A DNA stretch of 64,000 nt from Mucilaginibacter sp. (GCF_025359345.1 NZ_JANYGQ010000015.1:1-64000); one strand, 5' to 3'. Numbered from the stretch's first letter, positions 8,447 through 17,305 are shown. A program made the numbers and translations. The notes: generated by a model from the letters alone, not told the origin.

Positions 8447-10405
8447 ATGTCCGGTATAGACAAAATTATTTTACAAAACTTCAAAGCATTTCCAGCAGAA
8501 GAAACAATCTCTATTGAAGGTAGACACTTGCTGGTATATGGTGAAAATGGCAGTGGTAAATCATCCATCTACTGGGCATTGTATACCTTATTACAGGCTA
8601 AGGACAAAGGTGTCGACAAAACAAAAAAATACTTCGAAAGAGCAAATGAGGAAAATTTGCTGAATATTTTTACTCCAGGTGACGAATCTCATATTAAGAT
8701 TTCATTTGTTGATGAGAAAGATGTTTTTTATAAACTTGACGTTAATGGAATTACCATCGAAGGGCAATCATTAAAAACTGATGATATTTTAACTGGACTT
8801 AACAATAATAGTGATTTTATAAGTCACAGGTTGTTATTTGCATTTTATCATTTTAGAAATTCCCACGAAATTGATTTATGGACAGTTTTTGAGCGGGATG
8901 TATTGCCATTTATTAAAACGGATAGAGGGACAGGTGAAAAGACGTTGTCTCAATCGTACAAAGAAATAATTGACAGTAAACCCTTTCGATTGCTTCGGGA
9001 TGGTAAGATTGAGAATATTAAACCAAAAGCATTTTTCACTCGGGCCATTAAAAAATTTAATGAAGATCTGTTATGGTGGATCAATGAAATAAATCAAGAG
9101 GTAAATCAATTTTTTGAAAGCCATTTTCAAAAAGACAATGAAGAAAAGATCATTATAGAATTGAAATTTGAGGAACCGAATTATTTAAGTTTTGGCGGAA
9201 TCAAGCAAAAAAGAAAAATTGGCACTCGCGAATATATTCACCAATCAAGAGAAATAAAAGATTTGATTGATCCGGTAATAGGGCTTTCTTTAAAAGCAGT
9301 AAAACTGGACAATACAATAATTCCGATAACCAGGCCCCAATCATACCTAAATGAAGCAAAATTAACGGCAATAGCACTTTCAGTTAGGTTTTCACTATTG
9401 TCGGACAATATAAGGGTTCCTTATGATGGGAAAGTTTTAGTACTTGACGACTTGCTGGTAAGTCTGGATATGAGCAATCGCGACAAAGTATTAGATATCA
9501 TTTTGAACGAATTCGCAAGAGTCGATAAATATAAGGTTTACATTTTTACACATGATCGGGCGTTTTTCGAAATGGCTAAAAGCAGGATTACATATGCCCC
9601 AGGTCAAAATGAAAAAGATTGGAAGTTTCACGAAGTATATGCTTCAAAAAATGCTCAATTTCAAAGAAAACCTAAAATCTACGATTCCAAAGATCATATT
9701 GCCAAAGCAAGCTATCACTTGCACTCAACCCACGATTATCCGGCAGCTGCAAATTATTTAAGGAAAGCCACAGAGGATATACTTTCAAAATTACTGCCAA
9801 GTAAAGTGCTGAAAAACGATAATGGATCTGATAAAGAAAAGCTTGATAGTCAGCTACAGTCGGCAATAGTTTTCATTAAAAGGTTTAATATTGATCCAGC
9901 TTTCCTTGAAAGACTCAAAGAGTTCGTATCAACGCTTCTAAATCCACTTTCTCATAAGTCTGACAATTATGAATCAGCTTACAGAGAGGAAATCGAAAAA
10001 ATTATTGATATAGTCGAAAAAATTAGGTCAACGCTGTCGGCGCTGAATTTTGTAGAAATAATACCCAGGCTCGCCGAAGTAAGATTACAATTAACAAAAA
10101 ATGTTAATACTATTGATAACTACCGTTTAAGACTAAAAGATGATTTTTACGTCTGCCGGTCGATTACTGGTGTCGCAGTATCTAAATGCCAACTTGAGCG
10201 TGAACTGATTTGTTACGAGGTGATTGATGGGGCAAAACAAGCTGATGTGCCGTATACCGTGCCTGCGGCAAGCAATCAATGTGATGACCTAAAGATCTTT
10301 TATGACGGCGTTTGCAATAGAAGCCATATTGCAATTATGCCAAATTATTTAGATTTTTATTTAAGAAGTCAGGGCGAGGTTCAATTATCAACTTTGATCG
10401 TTTAA
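8447..10405 (+). CDS. RecF/SMC-type AAA ATPase of the defence operon
   Basis: This 652-residue protein has an ABC/SMC-like nucleotide-binding fold split by an insert. Walker A GENGSGKS is at 32-39 after the N-terminal strand (IILQNFKAF) typical of RecF-like proteins. A signature-like helix (EAKLTAIALSVRF) precedes Walker B VLVLDD (330-335) and D-loop SLD (339-341); the usual Glu after the Asp is replaced by Asp. There is no long coiled coil. Residues about 410-545 are helical and contain LNPLSHKSDN, a pattern I have seen at the C-terminus of other defence-linked ATPases but cannot assign to a domain. The last 100 residues form a separate small domain. It follows the methylase gene by one base. 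It may sense invading DNA or gate the nuclease. Confidence 0.8.
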   Translation: MSGIDKIILQNFKAFPAEETISIEGRHLLVYGENGSGKSSIYWALYTLLQAKDKGVDKTKKYFERANEENLLNIFTPGDESHIKISFVDEKDVFYKLDVNGITIEGQSLKTDDILTGLNNNSDFISHRLLFAFYHFRNSHEIDLWTVFERDVLPFIKTDRGTGEKTLSQSYKEIIDSKPFRLLRDGKIENIKPKAFFTRAIKKFNEDLLWWINEINQEVNQFFESHFQKDNEEKIIIELKFEEPNYLSFGGIKQKRKIGTREYIHQSREIKDLIDPVIGLSLKAVKLDNTIIPITRPQSYLNEAKLTAIALSVRFSLLSDNIRVPYDGKVLVLDDLLVSLDMSNRDKVLDIILNEFARVDKYKVYIFTHDRAFFEMAKSRITYAPGQNEKDWKFHEVYASKNAQFQRKPKIYDSKDHIAKASYHLHSTHDYPAAANYLRKATEDILSKLLPSKVLKNDNGSDKEKLDSQLQSAIVFIKRFNIDPAFLERLKEFVSTLLNPLSHKSDNYESAYREEIEKIIDIVEKIRSTLSALNFVEIIPRLAEVRLQLTKNVNTIDNYRLRLKDDFYVCRSITGVAVSKCQLERELICYEVIDGAKQADVPYTVPAASNQCDDLKIFYDGVCNRSHIAIMPNYLDFYLRSQGEVQLSTLIV

Positions 10406-10533
10406 TTTTGAATACTAAAAATATTAGTATAAATTAGCGTTTTGATATAAATTATTAATAATTAACTTATGTTTAGTGCATATATGGGCTTTGATAGTGG
10501 TCTTCAGTTGATAAATAATCTTTTAACTTAGAA
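10406..10533 (+). promoter_or_regulatory. Intergenic gap with hairpin and possible internal promoter
   Basis: This is the only sizeable gap inside the operon. It starts with an inverted repeat ATACTAA...TTAGTAT, close in sequence to the half-sites before the XRE gene, and holds TATGTTTA, one base off TAnnTTTG, about 65 bases before the second methylase start. The last two genes may thus be expressed separately, for example so that methylation precedes restriction. Confidence 0.35.
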
Positions 10534-13500
10534 ATGGATAAGAGTTTTTTTATTGAAGAATTGGATTTTGCCCGTGCTGTTTCAACCAGTGATTCAAGTC
10601 CAGGAATATCTGATTATCAGAGCGATGTCATTCAGCTTGCTAAAGCATTTGACATTGACCAGGTCTACTTTTGCGCTGATTTTCCTGCGGTATTTATAAA
10701 AAACGTACCGGATTTTGAACTAAACTCATTAAAACAAATAGCAAACATCCATCACGATGTTTGGAATTATAAAAAGGTGTTGCAATTGTATGTAATATCA
10801 GATGTTGAAATTCGCATTTACAATTGTTCCGAAAAACCAGTTTATCTTTCACAAGACACAGATTTTGAGAAAGAAACCCAAAAATTGGAATTATACCGTT
10901 GTAAAAAAACCGACAAGGAAAGGTTAGCTACGTTAAATAAGATATTTTCACGCATAGCTGTAGACACAGGAATAATTTGGACGCTGGACGAAGCAACTGA
11001 AATAAGAAAAAAAATTAATCTTCAACGTCGTGTTGATAAATACCTGGTCAATAGCTTAATAGGTGTAGCATCTAAATTGCAGGACGATGGTTTGCCGGAT
11101 ATTAATTTAATTCATAAATTGATAATGCGGTCATTGTTCCTGTTGTTTTTAGAGGACAGGAATGCAACAGATGAAAAGTTCTATAAGGCGATAGACACTA
11201 AAGCAAAAAATTATTTTGATATATTGGGGAGTGTTTCGGCTACCTATAAATTATTTGATGAGTTAGAAACCCACTTTAAAGGTAATTTATTTACAGTAAA
11301 TATTGATGAGCAGCAATTGGTTAAGCCGCAGCACCTGGATCTTATCAAGAGATGTTTTATAACTGGGTTTGACAACCCAAATCAAACGACATTATTTGAC
11401 AACTGGCGGGTATTCAATTTTAATATTATTGAAATTGAGTTACTTAGTGAGATTTACGAGAACTTTTTAACCGCAGTCGACGCTAAAAAGAAAGATGAAA
11501 CTGGTACATTTTACACACCACCTTCACTTGTTGAATTAATATTAAACCAAAAAATCCCTGTAAATAATGCCGAGACTCATTATAATATTAAAATACTTGA
11601 CCCGGCCTGCGGTTCTGGAATTTTTCTTGTTGAAAGCTTTAAACGGTTGGTTAAACGTTATGAAAATAATAAAGGTGAAAAGCTAACTGATTATAGCGTT
11701 TTAAAAAAATTATTGATTGATAATATTTTTGGGATTGAATTAGATCCAAAAGCGATTAAAGTAGCCGCTTTCAGTCTCTATTTGGCTTTATTGGAGAATC
11801 TTAACCCAAAAACACTATGGCAAAAAAAGGAATTGCCTAATTTAATAAATGATCCTTTAGACCTAACACTTAAAGAACAGGGAAAGAACTTGTTTAGAAG
11901 GGATACCATTGCAGAAAACATAGAAATCGAAAATTTACAATTCGACCTGGTTGTTGGAAATCCGCCCTTTGGAACAAAGAAACTTTCAAAAACCATAAGT
12001 GATTACTGTGCTAAATTTGGTTTTGCAAAAGAAATGGTATTGCCATTTTTACACAAGGCAATTAAGTTTTCACCAAAGGGAGAAATTGCTTTGATTTTTA
12101 ATACTAAAGTATTAACCAATACAGGTACTACATATCAAAAATTTAGAGATTGGCTATTCAATGACTGTTATGTCGAAAAGGTATTTAATTTTTCAATTCT
12201 TCGTAGAGTACCGATCAATTTAGGGGGACAATTGTTTGGCTCAGCCGTTGGCCCCATTAGCATTGTGTTTTACAAAAAAGAAGGTCCTGAAAAGGCAAGT
12301 GATACTATACTTTATTATGCCCCAAAAACATATCTTAAAATGGACGTGCTGGAAGGAATAGTAATTGATAGTACTGATGTTAAGTACCTGCCCAGGGAAG
12401 ATTGTAAGACCTCCAATGCAAAGATATGGAAGATAGCTATGTGGGGTGGAACGGGTGACATCAATTTAATAAGAAAGTTGGACACGGTAAGTAAACTTTC
12501 CGACTTTATAACTAACAAAAAAATAAGGAAAGGGTTGGGCTTTCAATTTTTGATGGATTCTGCCAAAAATCCAATAACTGATAACGAGATACCTGAGAGA
12601 TATCTTCCACCTCAGAATATAGCAAGGTATCATTCAAGTGCTTTTGTTAATATTAACAAAGGTTTAACACCTAACTCCATCAAACTATATGCGAAACACT
12701 ATGGCGTTGCTATTGACCAACTGCCGACCATAAATATCTTTAGGCGAACGGGTGTAAAAGCAGCTTACAAGGGTCCGCATATTCTAATTAAAGAAGGCTT
12801 AAATAACTGGCAAATATGTAGCTCGTATGTCGGCACTGATTGTTCTTTTAACAGTAAGGTTCTTGGCTTACATCATTCTGACGAAAAGCTATTGAAGGGA
12901 CTTACCTGTTACATCAACTCGAACTTTGCCTATTACTATCTATTTATGGTCTCCGCGTCGATTGGTATTGAAAGAGAAGAAATAAAACCCAACGAAATTT
13001 ACGATCTGCCATTTATTTTAAGTGACGAACAATTATATGCCCTTGCAGATCTATATGACACAGCAATCAAGCCGAATGAGTTTTTCAAGAAAGACTTATC
13101 ACGATTTGAGAGTGAGGTTGATCAATTGATTTATGGTTTTTATGATCTTTCTATTAAAAGCCGGATTATAATTGACAATGCGGTAAATACCACATTTCCA
13201 TTGTTGTTTAAAGGAAGTAAATCCGTCAGTTTGTTGCCAGTTAACGGAAATCAATTCAAGGAATATGCTCAATCCTTAAGTAAGGAATTAGGGGATTTTT
13301 TACAGAATTCAGATTTAAAAGTCGCTGTAACAAACTACCAACTTTATAAAAGCAGCCCTATAGCCATGATCAAGCTAAGTTTTGGCAATAGCGGTGAAAT
13401 TATTTATTCTCGGGAAGACGTAAATATTGAATTAAAACAACTTGATAAAAAACTGTTTAAAAAGGAGGCAACTAATATTTTTTTTAGAAAGAAGTTAAAT

Positions 13501-13617
13501 TATTATGATGGTGATGATATATATATCATCCGCCCAAATCAGCGAAGATTTTGGTCAAACGGTGCGGCATTAGAAGATGCTACCGATTTAATTAACGAGA
13601 TATTAAATATGCGTTAA
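10534..13617 (+). CDS. Second N6-adenine DNA methyltransferase
   Basis: This 1027-residue methylase belongs to the same broad gamma-class adenine group as the first but is a distinct protein. It has GTFYTPPS (324-331), motif I DPACGSG (356-362), GIELDPKA about 40 residues later, and motif IV NPPF (476-479). The spacing between I and IV is about 115 residues, much shorter than in the upstream methylase. Residues 1-300 are helical and may serve for assembly. The region from about 690 on, with YDLPFILSDEQ, resembles the target-recognition and C-terminal helices of HsdM/TaqI-like enzymes. Its stop is followed after one base by the start of the small nuclease-like gene. Two large methylases in one operon suggest two recognition sites or a heteromeric enzyme. 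Confidence 0.87.
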   Translation: MDKSFFIEELDFARAVSTSDSSPGISDYQSDVIQLAKAFDIDQVYFCADFPAVFIKNVPDFELNSLKQIANIHHDVWNYKKVLQLYVISDVEIRIYNCSEKPVYLSQDTDFEKETQKLELYRCKKTDKERLATLNKIFSRIAVDTGIIWTLDEATEIRKKINLQRRVDKYLVNSLIGVASKLQDDGLPDINLIHKLIMRSLFLLFLEDRNATDEKFYKAIDTKAKNYFDILGSVSATYKLFDELETHFKGNLFTVNIDEQQLVKPQHLDLIKRCFITGFDNPNQTTLFDNWRVFNFNIIEIELLSEIYENFLTAVDAKKKDETGTFYTPPSLVELILNQKIPVNNAETHYNIKILDPACGSGIFLVESFKRLVKRYENNKGEKLTDYSVLKKLLIDNIFGIELDPKAIKVAAFSLYLALLENLNPKTLWQKKELPNLINDPLDLTLKEQGKNLFRRDTIAENIEIENLQFDLVVGNPPFGTKKLSKTISDYCAKFGFAKEMVLPFLHKAIKFSPKGEIALIFNTKVLTNTGTTYQKFRDWLFNDCYVEKVFNFSILRRVPINLGGQLFGSAVGPISIVFYKKEGPEKASDTILYYAPKTYLKMDVLEGIVIDSTDVKYLPREDCKTSNAKIWKIAMWGGTGDINLIRKLDTVSKLSDFITNKKIRKGLGFQFLMDSAKNPITDNEIPERYLPPQNIARYHSSAFVNINKGLTPNSIKLYAKHYGVAIDQLPTINIFRRTGVKAAYKGPHILIKEGLNNWQICSSYVGTDCSFNSKVLGLHHSDEKLLKGLTCYINSNFAYYYLFMVSASIGIEREEIKPNEIYDLPFILSDEQLYALADLYDTAIKPNEFFKKDLSRFESEVDQLIYGFYDLSIKSRIIIDNAVNTTFPLLFKGSKSVSLLPVNGNQFKEYAQSLSKELGDFLQNSDLKVAVTNYQLYKSSPIAMIKLSFGNSGEIIYSREDVNIELKQLDKKLFKKEATNIFFRKKLNYYDGDDIYIIRPNQRRFWSNGAALEDATDLINEILNMR

Positions 13618-13618
13618 G

Positions 13619-14230
13619 ATGACCGGAGGATTTAACCCAGTTTATGTTGCTGTTTTCAAACAAGAATTTAATTCAAGATGTATGCAATTAGTTATTAATG
13701 CATACCATTCAGCAATCTCTGCAAAGTCAATTACACCTGTTTTGGAAGAAGAAGATATAACCGCAGTACTTTCAAAATTTATAGATGACAACCCAGTAAG
13801 GCTGGATTGGGGTATTGTGAACAATACAGAAGACCGGCTAAGAAATGATAAAATAACGGTTGCGAAAGGTTTTGCCAAAAAATCCGCGAGAATAGATTTA
13901 AGGTTTACAACTATTAATGCATCTACGGAGCATAGATATTATATGGAGGCTAAAAATCTAAAAGAAAGCGATTCCGCTTTAAAAAGAAGATATATTGTAA
14001 CGGGTATTGACAATTATGTTTCTACAAAGTATAATGACGGTTTTTTAGTTGGTTATTTATTAGAAGGCAATGTCATGAACAATGTCGACGGTTTAAATAA
14101 GCTGCTGGTAAAGGATAACCGAAATGTCGAAGTAATCAATATCAGCCCTACCCAAATAAGTGGTTATAATTATTATGTTTCTGATCATACCACCATTAAA
14201 ATAAAGCATTTATTTTTTGATTTCAACTGA
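13619..14230 (+). CDS. Small protein with PD-(D/E)xK-like signature, candidate nuclease
   Basis: I know no named family for this 203-residue protein. After two N-terminal helices it shows RIDLRF with D93, then YYMEAKNL with E110 and K112 on the next strand: the D-(n)-E-x-K pattern of the restriction-endonuclease fold. A following helix (residues 118-135, with R123-R124-Y125 and D131-N132-Y133) could supply the usual motif IV residue. It is the last gene of the operon, one base after the second methylase. In this setting the most natural role is a cutting subunit for unmethylated DNA. The nuclease call rests on this motif and context only. No signal peptide or membrane segment is present. Confidence 0.6.
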   Translation: MTGGFNPVYVAVFKQEFNSRCMQLVINAYHSAISAKSITPVLEEEDITAVLSKFIDDNPVRLDWGIVNNTEDRLRNDKITVAKGFAKKSARIDLRFTTINASTEHRYYMEAKNLKESDSALKRRYIVTGIDNYVSTKYNDGFLVGYLLEGNVMNNVDGLNKLLVKDNRNVEVINISPTQISGYNYYVSDHTTIKIKHLFFDFN

Positions 14231-14591
14231 AGAATCCATCAGAATTAATTCTACCTATCATCCGTTCGGAGTTCATGCCGACAAAAGGAGTTTATTCAAA
14301 AATTAAAATGTAATCCAATTCATTTATTAAAATCTGATAGACGTGACACAACAGCAATAATTGTAGAATTTAACGAAAAACCGTCACAATCCCTTCATTC
14401 AATTACTTGCAAAAAAGAAAATATATTCAAAAATTAACCTTAAGGAAGTCGAAAACGCAGTTTTTGGCTCAAGATATTTAGTTTAAATAGACAACTAATA
14501 ATCTTTTGGTCTATATCTTTTCTTTTAAGGTATTAATTATGAGATCGTTATAAAACGATCTCATAATTATTTTACTATAATCGATCACTCG
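14231..14591. other. Gap between defence operon and integrase, with possible gene remnant
   Basis: From about 14250 to 14437 one forward frame reads without stop and has a protein-like look (EFIQKLKCNPIHLLKSD, then TTAIIVEFNEKP). It lacks any start codon and ends at a TAA, so it may be the tail of a decayed gene. The rest holds the hairpin at 14535-14568. Confidence 0.35.
14535..14568. terminator. Bidirectional terminator between convergent genes
   Basis: A perfect 15-base stem, AATTATGAGATCGTT, pairs with its complement across the loop ATAA, with AT-rich tails on both sides. It sits between the rightward operon end and the leftward integrase end, as expected of a shared terminator. Confidence 0.7.
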
Positions 14592-15839
14592 TTACACTAA
14601 ATTCAGACGATTTTTTAAAGCCTCCATATCTTCCTTTAATTTTCGCTCTACTACCTTAGCATATATCTGAGTGGTAGTAATTTTAGTGTGACCTAAAATT
14701 TTACTTACCGTTTCAATGGGAACGCCGTTAGATAATGTAACCGTAGTAGCGAAAGTATGCCGGGCAATATGAAAAGTAACTTTTTTAGTAATCCCACATA
14801 TGTCCGCAATCTCTTTCAGATAACTATTTACCTTTTGATTAGATACGGTTGGGAAAACTTTGCCATCTGAAAGTGACCTAATATTATCTTCGTACTTATC
14901 CAAGATTTTCAAGGCCGGGGGCAATAGGGGTACGTTTACCGGTATCAATGTTTTCTCTCGGCATGTCCTAACCCACCGTTCTCCATCGCTACCAGCAATG
15001 ATATGGGCAGGAGTTAGATTAATCATATCCACATAAGACAATCCTGTGTAGCAACTAAAAACGAACATATCCCTTACCATATCTAAACGGGCGATGGCAA
15101 GCTTCTTACCTTCCATATCCGACAACTCTTTTTCAGATAGCTGCTCGCGATTAACTTTAAGAATTTTTAATTTGTAGGTAGCGAAAGGGTCATTGGTGAT
15201 CCACTGCAAGTTTAAAGCAAGATTTACCATTTTCTTGAGACGAATAATATGTTTCATCACCCCATTATTATTTAAGGGCTGTTGATGATCTTTAGGTTTG
15301 TGGTTTCGTAGAAAAACTTCGAAGTCCTTGACAAACTTATAGTCTAATTGATGCAGGTAGATATCCGTAGCGCAAAACTGCGCTTCCAGAAACTTTACTA
15401 AATACCGCTGTGTAACATAATAATGTTTCAGGGTACTCCACTTCAAATCTTCGGTCGAAGTCTCGTTGTGGTAAGTGAAAAGACGGCTTAGCGTATAAAC
15501 CTGTGCCTCTTCGCCCAAATATAGATCCTTAACTGCTTTGGCCGATAACATCTTCCTTTTGATTTGAAGTTCCTTATAACTGTTGCCTATGGCAAGGCGT
15601 ACTTCCTCCAGGTAGTTATTAATGGATTTAACTTCTTCTTTGTTGCCTTTAGCCACACCCTTGCGGCCATCCCAATTTTTGGGGTCAACGTTTTGCTTCA
15701 AAGCAATGTAAGCGCGCTGCTTATTTACGGTAACGCAGGCATAAATAGGTTCTTTTCCGTCCTTTACTTTGTCTGGGCGGGTGGTAAAATGAATACCGAA
15801 CGACTGTGATGTTTGCATAATATTAATTTTTAAGTTCAA
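14592..15839 (-). CDS. Tyrosine recombinase (integrase) of the island
   Basis: This 415-residue protein has the three parts of Bacteroidota integrases: an N-terminal arm-binding domain (about 1-100), a SAM-like core-binding domain (about 110-215) and a catalytic domain. Catalytic residues visible are H357-x-x-R360 (HIAR), H384 (LGH) and the nucleophile Y393 (QIYAKV). At the first Arg position it reads TGLS rather than TGLR; the same Arg-to-Ser change is known in IntDOT and relatives. An internal Met at 15818 (MQTSQSFGIH) fits homologues better and may be the true start. The gene is leftward, starts about 270 bases from the tRNA-Met 3' end, and probably integrates the island there. Confidence 0.93.
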   Translation of the reverse strand: MNLKINIMQTSQSFGIHFTTRPDKVKDGKEPIYACVTVNKQRAYIALKQNVDPKNWDGRKGVAKGNKEEVKSINNYLEEVRLAIGNSYKELQIKRKMLSAKAVKDLYLGEEAQVYTLSRLFTYHNETSTEDLKWSTLKHYYVTQRYLVKFLEAQFCATDIYLHQLDYKFVKDFEVFLRNHKPKDHQQPLNNNGVMKHIIRLKKMVNLALNLQWITNDPFATYKLKILKVNREQLSEKELSDMEGKKLAIARLDMVRDMFVFSCYTGLSYVDMINLTPAHIIAGSDGERWVRTCREKTLIPVNVPLLPPALKILDKYEDNIRSLSDGKVFPTVSNQKVNSYLKEIADICGITKKVTFHIARHTFATTVTLSNGVPIETVSKILGHTKITTTQIYAKVVERKLKEDMEALKNRLNLV

Positions 15840-15865
15840 AATGCTTACTAAACACCCTGTTTTCA

Positions 15866-16009
15866 GGTAACGAAAAGGTAACGCAGGGATGCTTAAAAAA
15901 GACCACTTTTTACAAACTTTTATCGATGTAATTGATTGTATGTCAACTAATTGAATAGGTTTGTGTTACCTAAGTTAAAAATTAAAAACAGGTAGTCGGA
16001 TAGGTAACG
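15866..16009. repeat. GGTAACG repeats beside the integrase, possible arm sites
   Basis: GGTAACG occurs at 15866-15872, 15877-15883 and 16003-16009, with an inverted GTTACC at 15965-15970, all between the integrase start and the tRNA gene. Repeated short sites here are what arm-type integrase sites or excisionase sites look like. The function is inference. Confidence 0.4.
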
Positions 16010-16052
16010 AGAACGTTAGCTTTACAAAGGGTTGTTAAGGGGATAATTAATG

Positions 16053-16089
16053 AAAAAACCCCTTAAATCAGCGATTCAAGGGGTTTTTA
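16053..16089 (-). terminator. Terminator of tRNA-Met
   Basis: AAAACCCCTTxAATC and GATTxAAGGGGTTTT form a strong stem with a three-base loop. On the minus strand it ends in a U-run and follows the tRNA gene by 22 bases. It also closes the tRNA unit before the integrase region. Confidence 0.75.
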
Positions 16090-16111
16090 GGTGTGGAAGG
16101 CTTCCACTTTG

Positions 16112-16185
16112 TGCGCCCACCTGGGCTCGAACCAGGGACCAAAAGATCATGAGTCTTCTACTCTAACCAACTGAGCTATAGGCGC
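16112..16185 (-). tRNA. tRNA-Met (CAT anticodon)
   Basis: Read on the minus strand it folds as a full cloverleaf: acceptor GCGCCTA/TGGGCGC with one T-G pair, D-arm GCTC...GAGT, anticodon loop CTCATGA, T-arm CCTGG-TTCGAGC-CCAGG and discriminator A. The CCA end is not encoded. G at position 37 and the lack of initiator features favour elongator Met over Ile2. It is the likely attachment site of the island on its left, since the integrase gene adjoins its 3' end. Confidence 0.93.
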
Positions 16186-16293
16186 TGGTTATTTTTGTGA
16201 GTTGCAAAGGTAAAAAAAAGTTGATTACTTAAAAATGAAATTATACAAATTATAAATATTCTATTTTCCGTGGCCTAATTTTCCTCTTATTAG

Positions 16294-16301
16294 TATGTTT
16301 G
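16294..16301 (+). promoter_or_regulatory. Promoter -7 box of the HAD phosphatase gene
   Basis: TATGTTTG matches TAnnTTTG and lies 23 bases before the ATG at 16325. Confidence 0.5.
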
Positions 16302-16324
16302 CTGTCAACGTTTAACCTCACTTT

Positions 16325-16948
16325 ATGGCCACTATAAAAAATATCATTTTCGACTACGGCAATGTAATTTTCATGCTCGATTTCTTAAAATCGCAGAAAG
16401 CATGGGAGGAAATCGGAATTAGTAATTCGAATGAGTTTTACGGACACAGGGTGCAGGACCCAATTTTTACGGCGTTTGAAGATGGCTCTGCGACGGCTGA
16501 AGAGTTCAGGGCCTATATCCGTCAAAAGATTGGCAACCCAGGTTTAACTGATGCGCAAATTGATAGCGCATGGAACGGATTACTTGTTGGTGTAACACCC
16601 GGCAACCACGAATTACTGCTGAGCCTAAAACCGAAGTACCGGACTTTTTTATTGAGCAACATCAATCCAATTCATTATGATTACATAATGGATTACCTGC
16701 AAAAAGAGTTTGGGTTTGCCGGAAACGACCATTTGTTCGAGAAAGCGTATTACTCGCACCTTGTGGGCAAGCGCAAGCCCAATGCCGAAATTTTCGAACA
16801 GGTGCTAAACGAAAACAGCCTCGACCCGGCGGAAACGCTGTTTATTGATGACAGTCCGCAGCATATTGCAACTGCAACAAAACTCGGCATTCAAACTTAT
16901 TTAATGACCGCACCGGATAGTATACAGGCCTTGAGGTTTTTAGAATAA
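16325..16948 (+). CDS. HAD-family phosphatase, YihX-like
   Basis: This 207-residue protein is a haloacid-dehalogenase hydrolase with a helical cap. Motif I is FDYGNV (residues 9-14), with the D-x-G form seen in the YihX/soluble epoxide hydrolase N-terminal group. Motif II is LLSNIN, motif III Lys is in GKRKPN, and motif IV is FIDDSPQH near residue 178. Enzymes of this group remove phosphate from small sugar phosphates such as glucose-1-phosphate; the substrate here cannot be told. It is cytosolic, has its own promoter and sits just outside the island, so it is ordinary chromosome. Confidence 0.85.
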   Translation: MATIKNIIFDYGNVIFMLDFLKSQKAWEEIGISNSNEFYGHRVQDPIFTAFEDGSATAEEFRAYIRQKIGNPGLTDAQIDSAWNGLLVGVTPGNHELLLSLKPKYRTFLLSNINPIHYDYIMDYLQKEFGFAGNDHLFEKAYYSHLVGKRKPNAEIFEQVLNENSLDPAETLFIDDSPQHIATATKLGIQTYLMTAPDSIQALRFLE

Positions 16949-17060
16949 CCGATTACCAGTCATTTACCCCCATGGTTCGGGTACAAGCAGGCATATAATT
17001 CACGAGATTCGTAAAAATTCCCTATATTTAAACCTGCTAAACATACTTAACTCACTCCCA

Positions 17061-17297
17061 ATGATCCAAGTTTTTATTTTTGCCGTTATAGCCATAGGAT
17101 TTGCAATTTGGCTCATAATAGCCAGTAAAAATAAATCCAAATGGGGCATAAATTTAAAGCGCGTACACTGCCCCGTATGTCAGACCAGGCAACCTATTGT
17201 TCGTATGCCCAAAAGCGGATCGCAGGCACTTTGGGGCGGAACATCCTGCCCTAAATGCAACACTAACCTTGATAAGTATGGCAATGTAATTCCCTGA
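17061..17297 (+). CDS. Small membrane-anchored zinc-ribbon protein
   Basis: This 78-residue protein has one N-terminal membrane segment (about residues 3-21), a short basic linker and a zinc-ribbon: CPVC at 37-40 and CPKC at 63-66 separated by 22 residues. The ribbon should face the cytosol or periplasm depending on orientation; the positive stretch after the helix (KNKSKW) favours a cytosolic ribbon. No function is known to me. TATATTTA at 17023-17030 may be its -7 box. It converges with the operon that ends at 17357. Confidence 0.7.
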   Translation: MIQVFIFAVIAIGFAIWLIIASKNKSKWGINLKRVHCPVCQTRQPIVRMPKSGSQALWGGTSCPKCNTNLDKYGNVIP

Positions 17298-17305
17298 ACA
17301 GCATC

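Noticed and set aside
1743..14230. A standard BREX, DISARM or type I restriction system
   Set aside because: PglZ, BrxC, BrxL, DUF1998, HsdS and HsdR homologues are not present among the genes.
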